The notes under the pieces are model-generated. The model had not been told where the DNA came from, searched no databases, and was given only the letters and a program-made list of their open reading frames with translations. The position numbers and the translations under genes are program-made. Positions 12,563-12,761 of a stretch of DNA of 12,761 bases are shown in pieces. Origin of the DNA: Thermoanaerobaculia bacterium (lineage in GTDB: Bacteria > Acidobacteriota > Thermoanaerobaculia > Multivoradales > UBA5704); assembly GCA_025937035.1 (NCBI GenBank), contig JAICSG010000046.1, positions 1 to 12,761 of the forward strand, given 5' to 3'. Numbering within the stretch: the stretch's first letter is position 1; every line of letters starts with the position of its first letter.

Positions 12563-12761
12563 GCGCGACCGGACGCGGCTCCCTCTGGCTGCTGGGTGCC
12601 TGCCTCCTCCTCGCCCTGGGGATCTGGGTCAACACGGGGACGCTCGCCCCCTACGGGGCCACGCTGGAAAGGCCGTACGTCTGGGAGCCCTGCAAATACC
12701 TGCTGAACATCGACCACTTCCACTTCAAGGCGACGTTCCTGATGCTGGACGGCGCCCCGCG
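12559..12761 (+). CDS. Integral membrane protein, N-terminal part (cut by window end)
   Basis: 67 complete codons are visible and the frame runs off the window. TTG at 12559-12561 overlaps the methyltransferase stop (TTGA), with GGAGAGG (12541-12547) 11 bases ahead. A strong hydrophobic segment at residues 8-22 (LWLLGACLLLALGIW) directly follows the short N terminus. It is followed by an aromatic-rich loop (YVWEPCKYLLNIDHFHF) with H58 and H60 or nearby histidines. The coupling suggests co-expression with the methyltransferase. I do not recognise the family from this piece. The codon pattern and lack of stops support it as a real gene, although it is too short for a firm call. Confidence 0.72.
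   Translation, partial: MSATGRGSLWLLGACLLLALGIWVNTGTLAPYGATLERPYVWEPCKYLLNIDHFHFKATFLMLDGAP

Overview
The window is high-GC bacterial chromosome with dense coding on both strands. It best fits an Acidobacteriota genome or a close relative. The main reason is an orphan, duplicated FtsX/MacB-type permease of the ADOP kind (first defined from Acidobacteria), supported by base composition, clear Shine-Dalgarno sites and an NRPS gene. Gemmatimonadota or another high-GC phylum is not excluded. No IS element, integrase, CRISPR array or rRNA was seen.

Layout. (1) 1-3189, + strand: the last condensation-adenylation-carrier (C-A-T) module of a nonribosomal peptide synthetase. Its 5' end lies outside the window and it has no thioesterase. 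It converges on (2) 5493-3246, - strand: a tight three-gene operon of an ECF sigma factor, a cysteine-free single-pass membrane protein in the usual anti-sigma position, and a secreted protein with two PDZ domains. (3) 5661-8084, + strand, divergent from the sigma gene: an 807-residue ADOP-type permease, followed by a perfect 11-bp stem-loop and a possible 49-codon gene. (4) 9371-8421, - strand: an IHF/HU-family protein, a MerR-family regulator and tRNA-Pro(GGG), probably one transcript from a promoter at 9426-9454. (5) 11694-9485, - strand: a polyprenol-phosphate-type GT2 glycosyltransferase and a GT4 glycosyltransferase joined by a GTGA overlap. (6) 11774 to the window end, + strand, divergent from the glycosyltransferases: a SAM-dependent methyltransferase overlapping (TTGA) the start of a membrane protein cut by the window edge.

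How the parts may work together. The sigma / membrane protein / PDZ operon looks like an envelope-sensing regulatory unit: cytoplasmic sigma, membrane tether, extracytoplasmic PDZ partner. Its position between a peptide synthetase and a MacB-like permease makes a link to peptide production or envelope stress worth testing, but nothing in the sequence proves it. The glycosyltransferase / methyltransferase / membrane protein group on the right looks like cell-surface glycoconjugate assembly. The IHF-MerR-tRNA-Pro block is housekeeping.

Most other long open frames here are GC-driven shadows. The strongest candidates for something new are the sigma/PDZ operon, the two-PDZ protein with its CxxC insert, and the small gene with its overlapping palindrome at 8159-8398.
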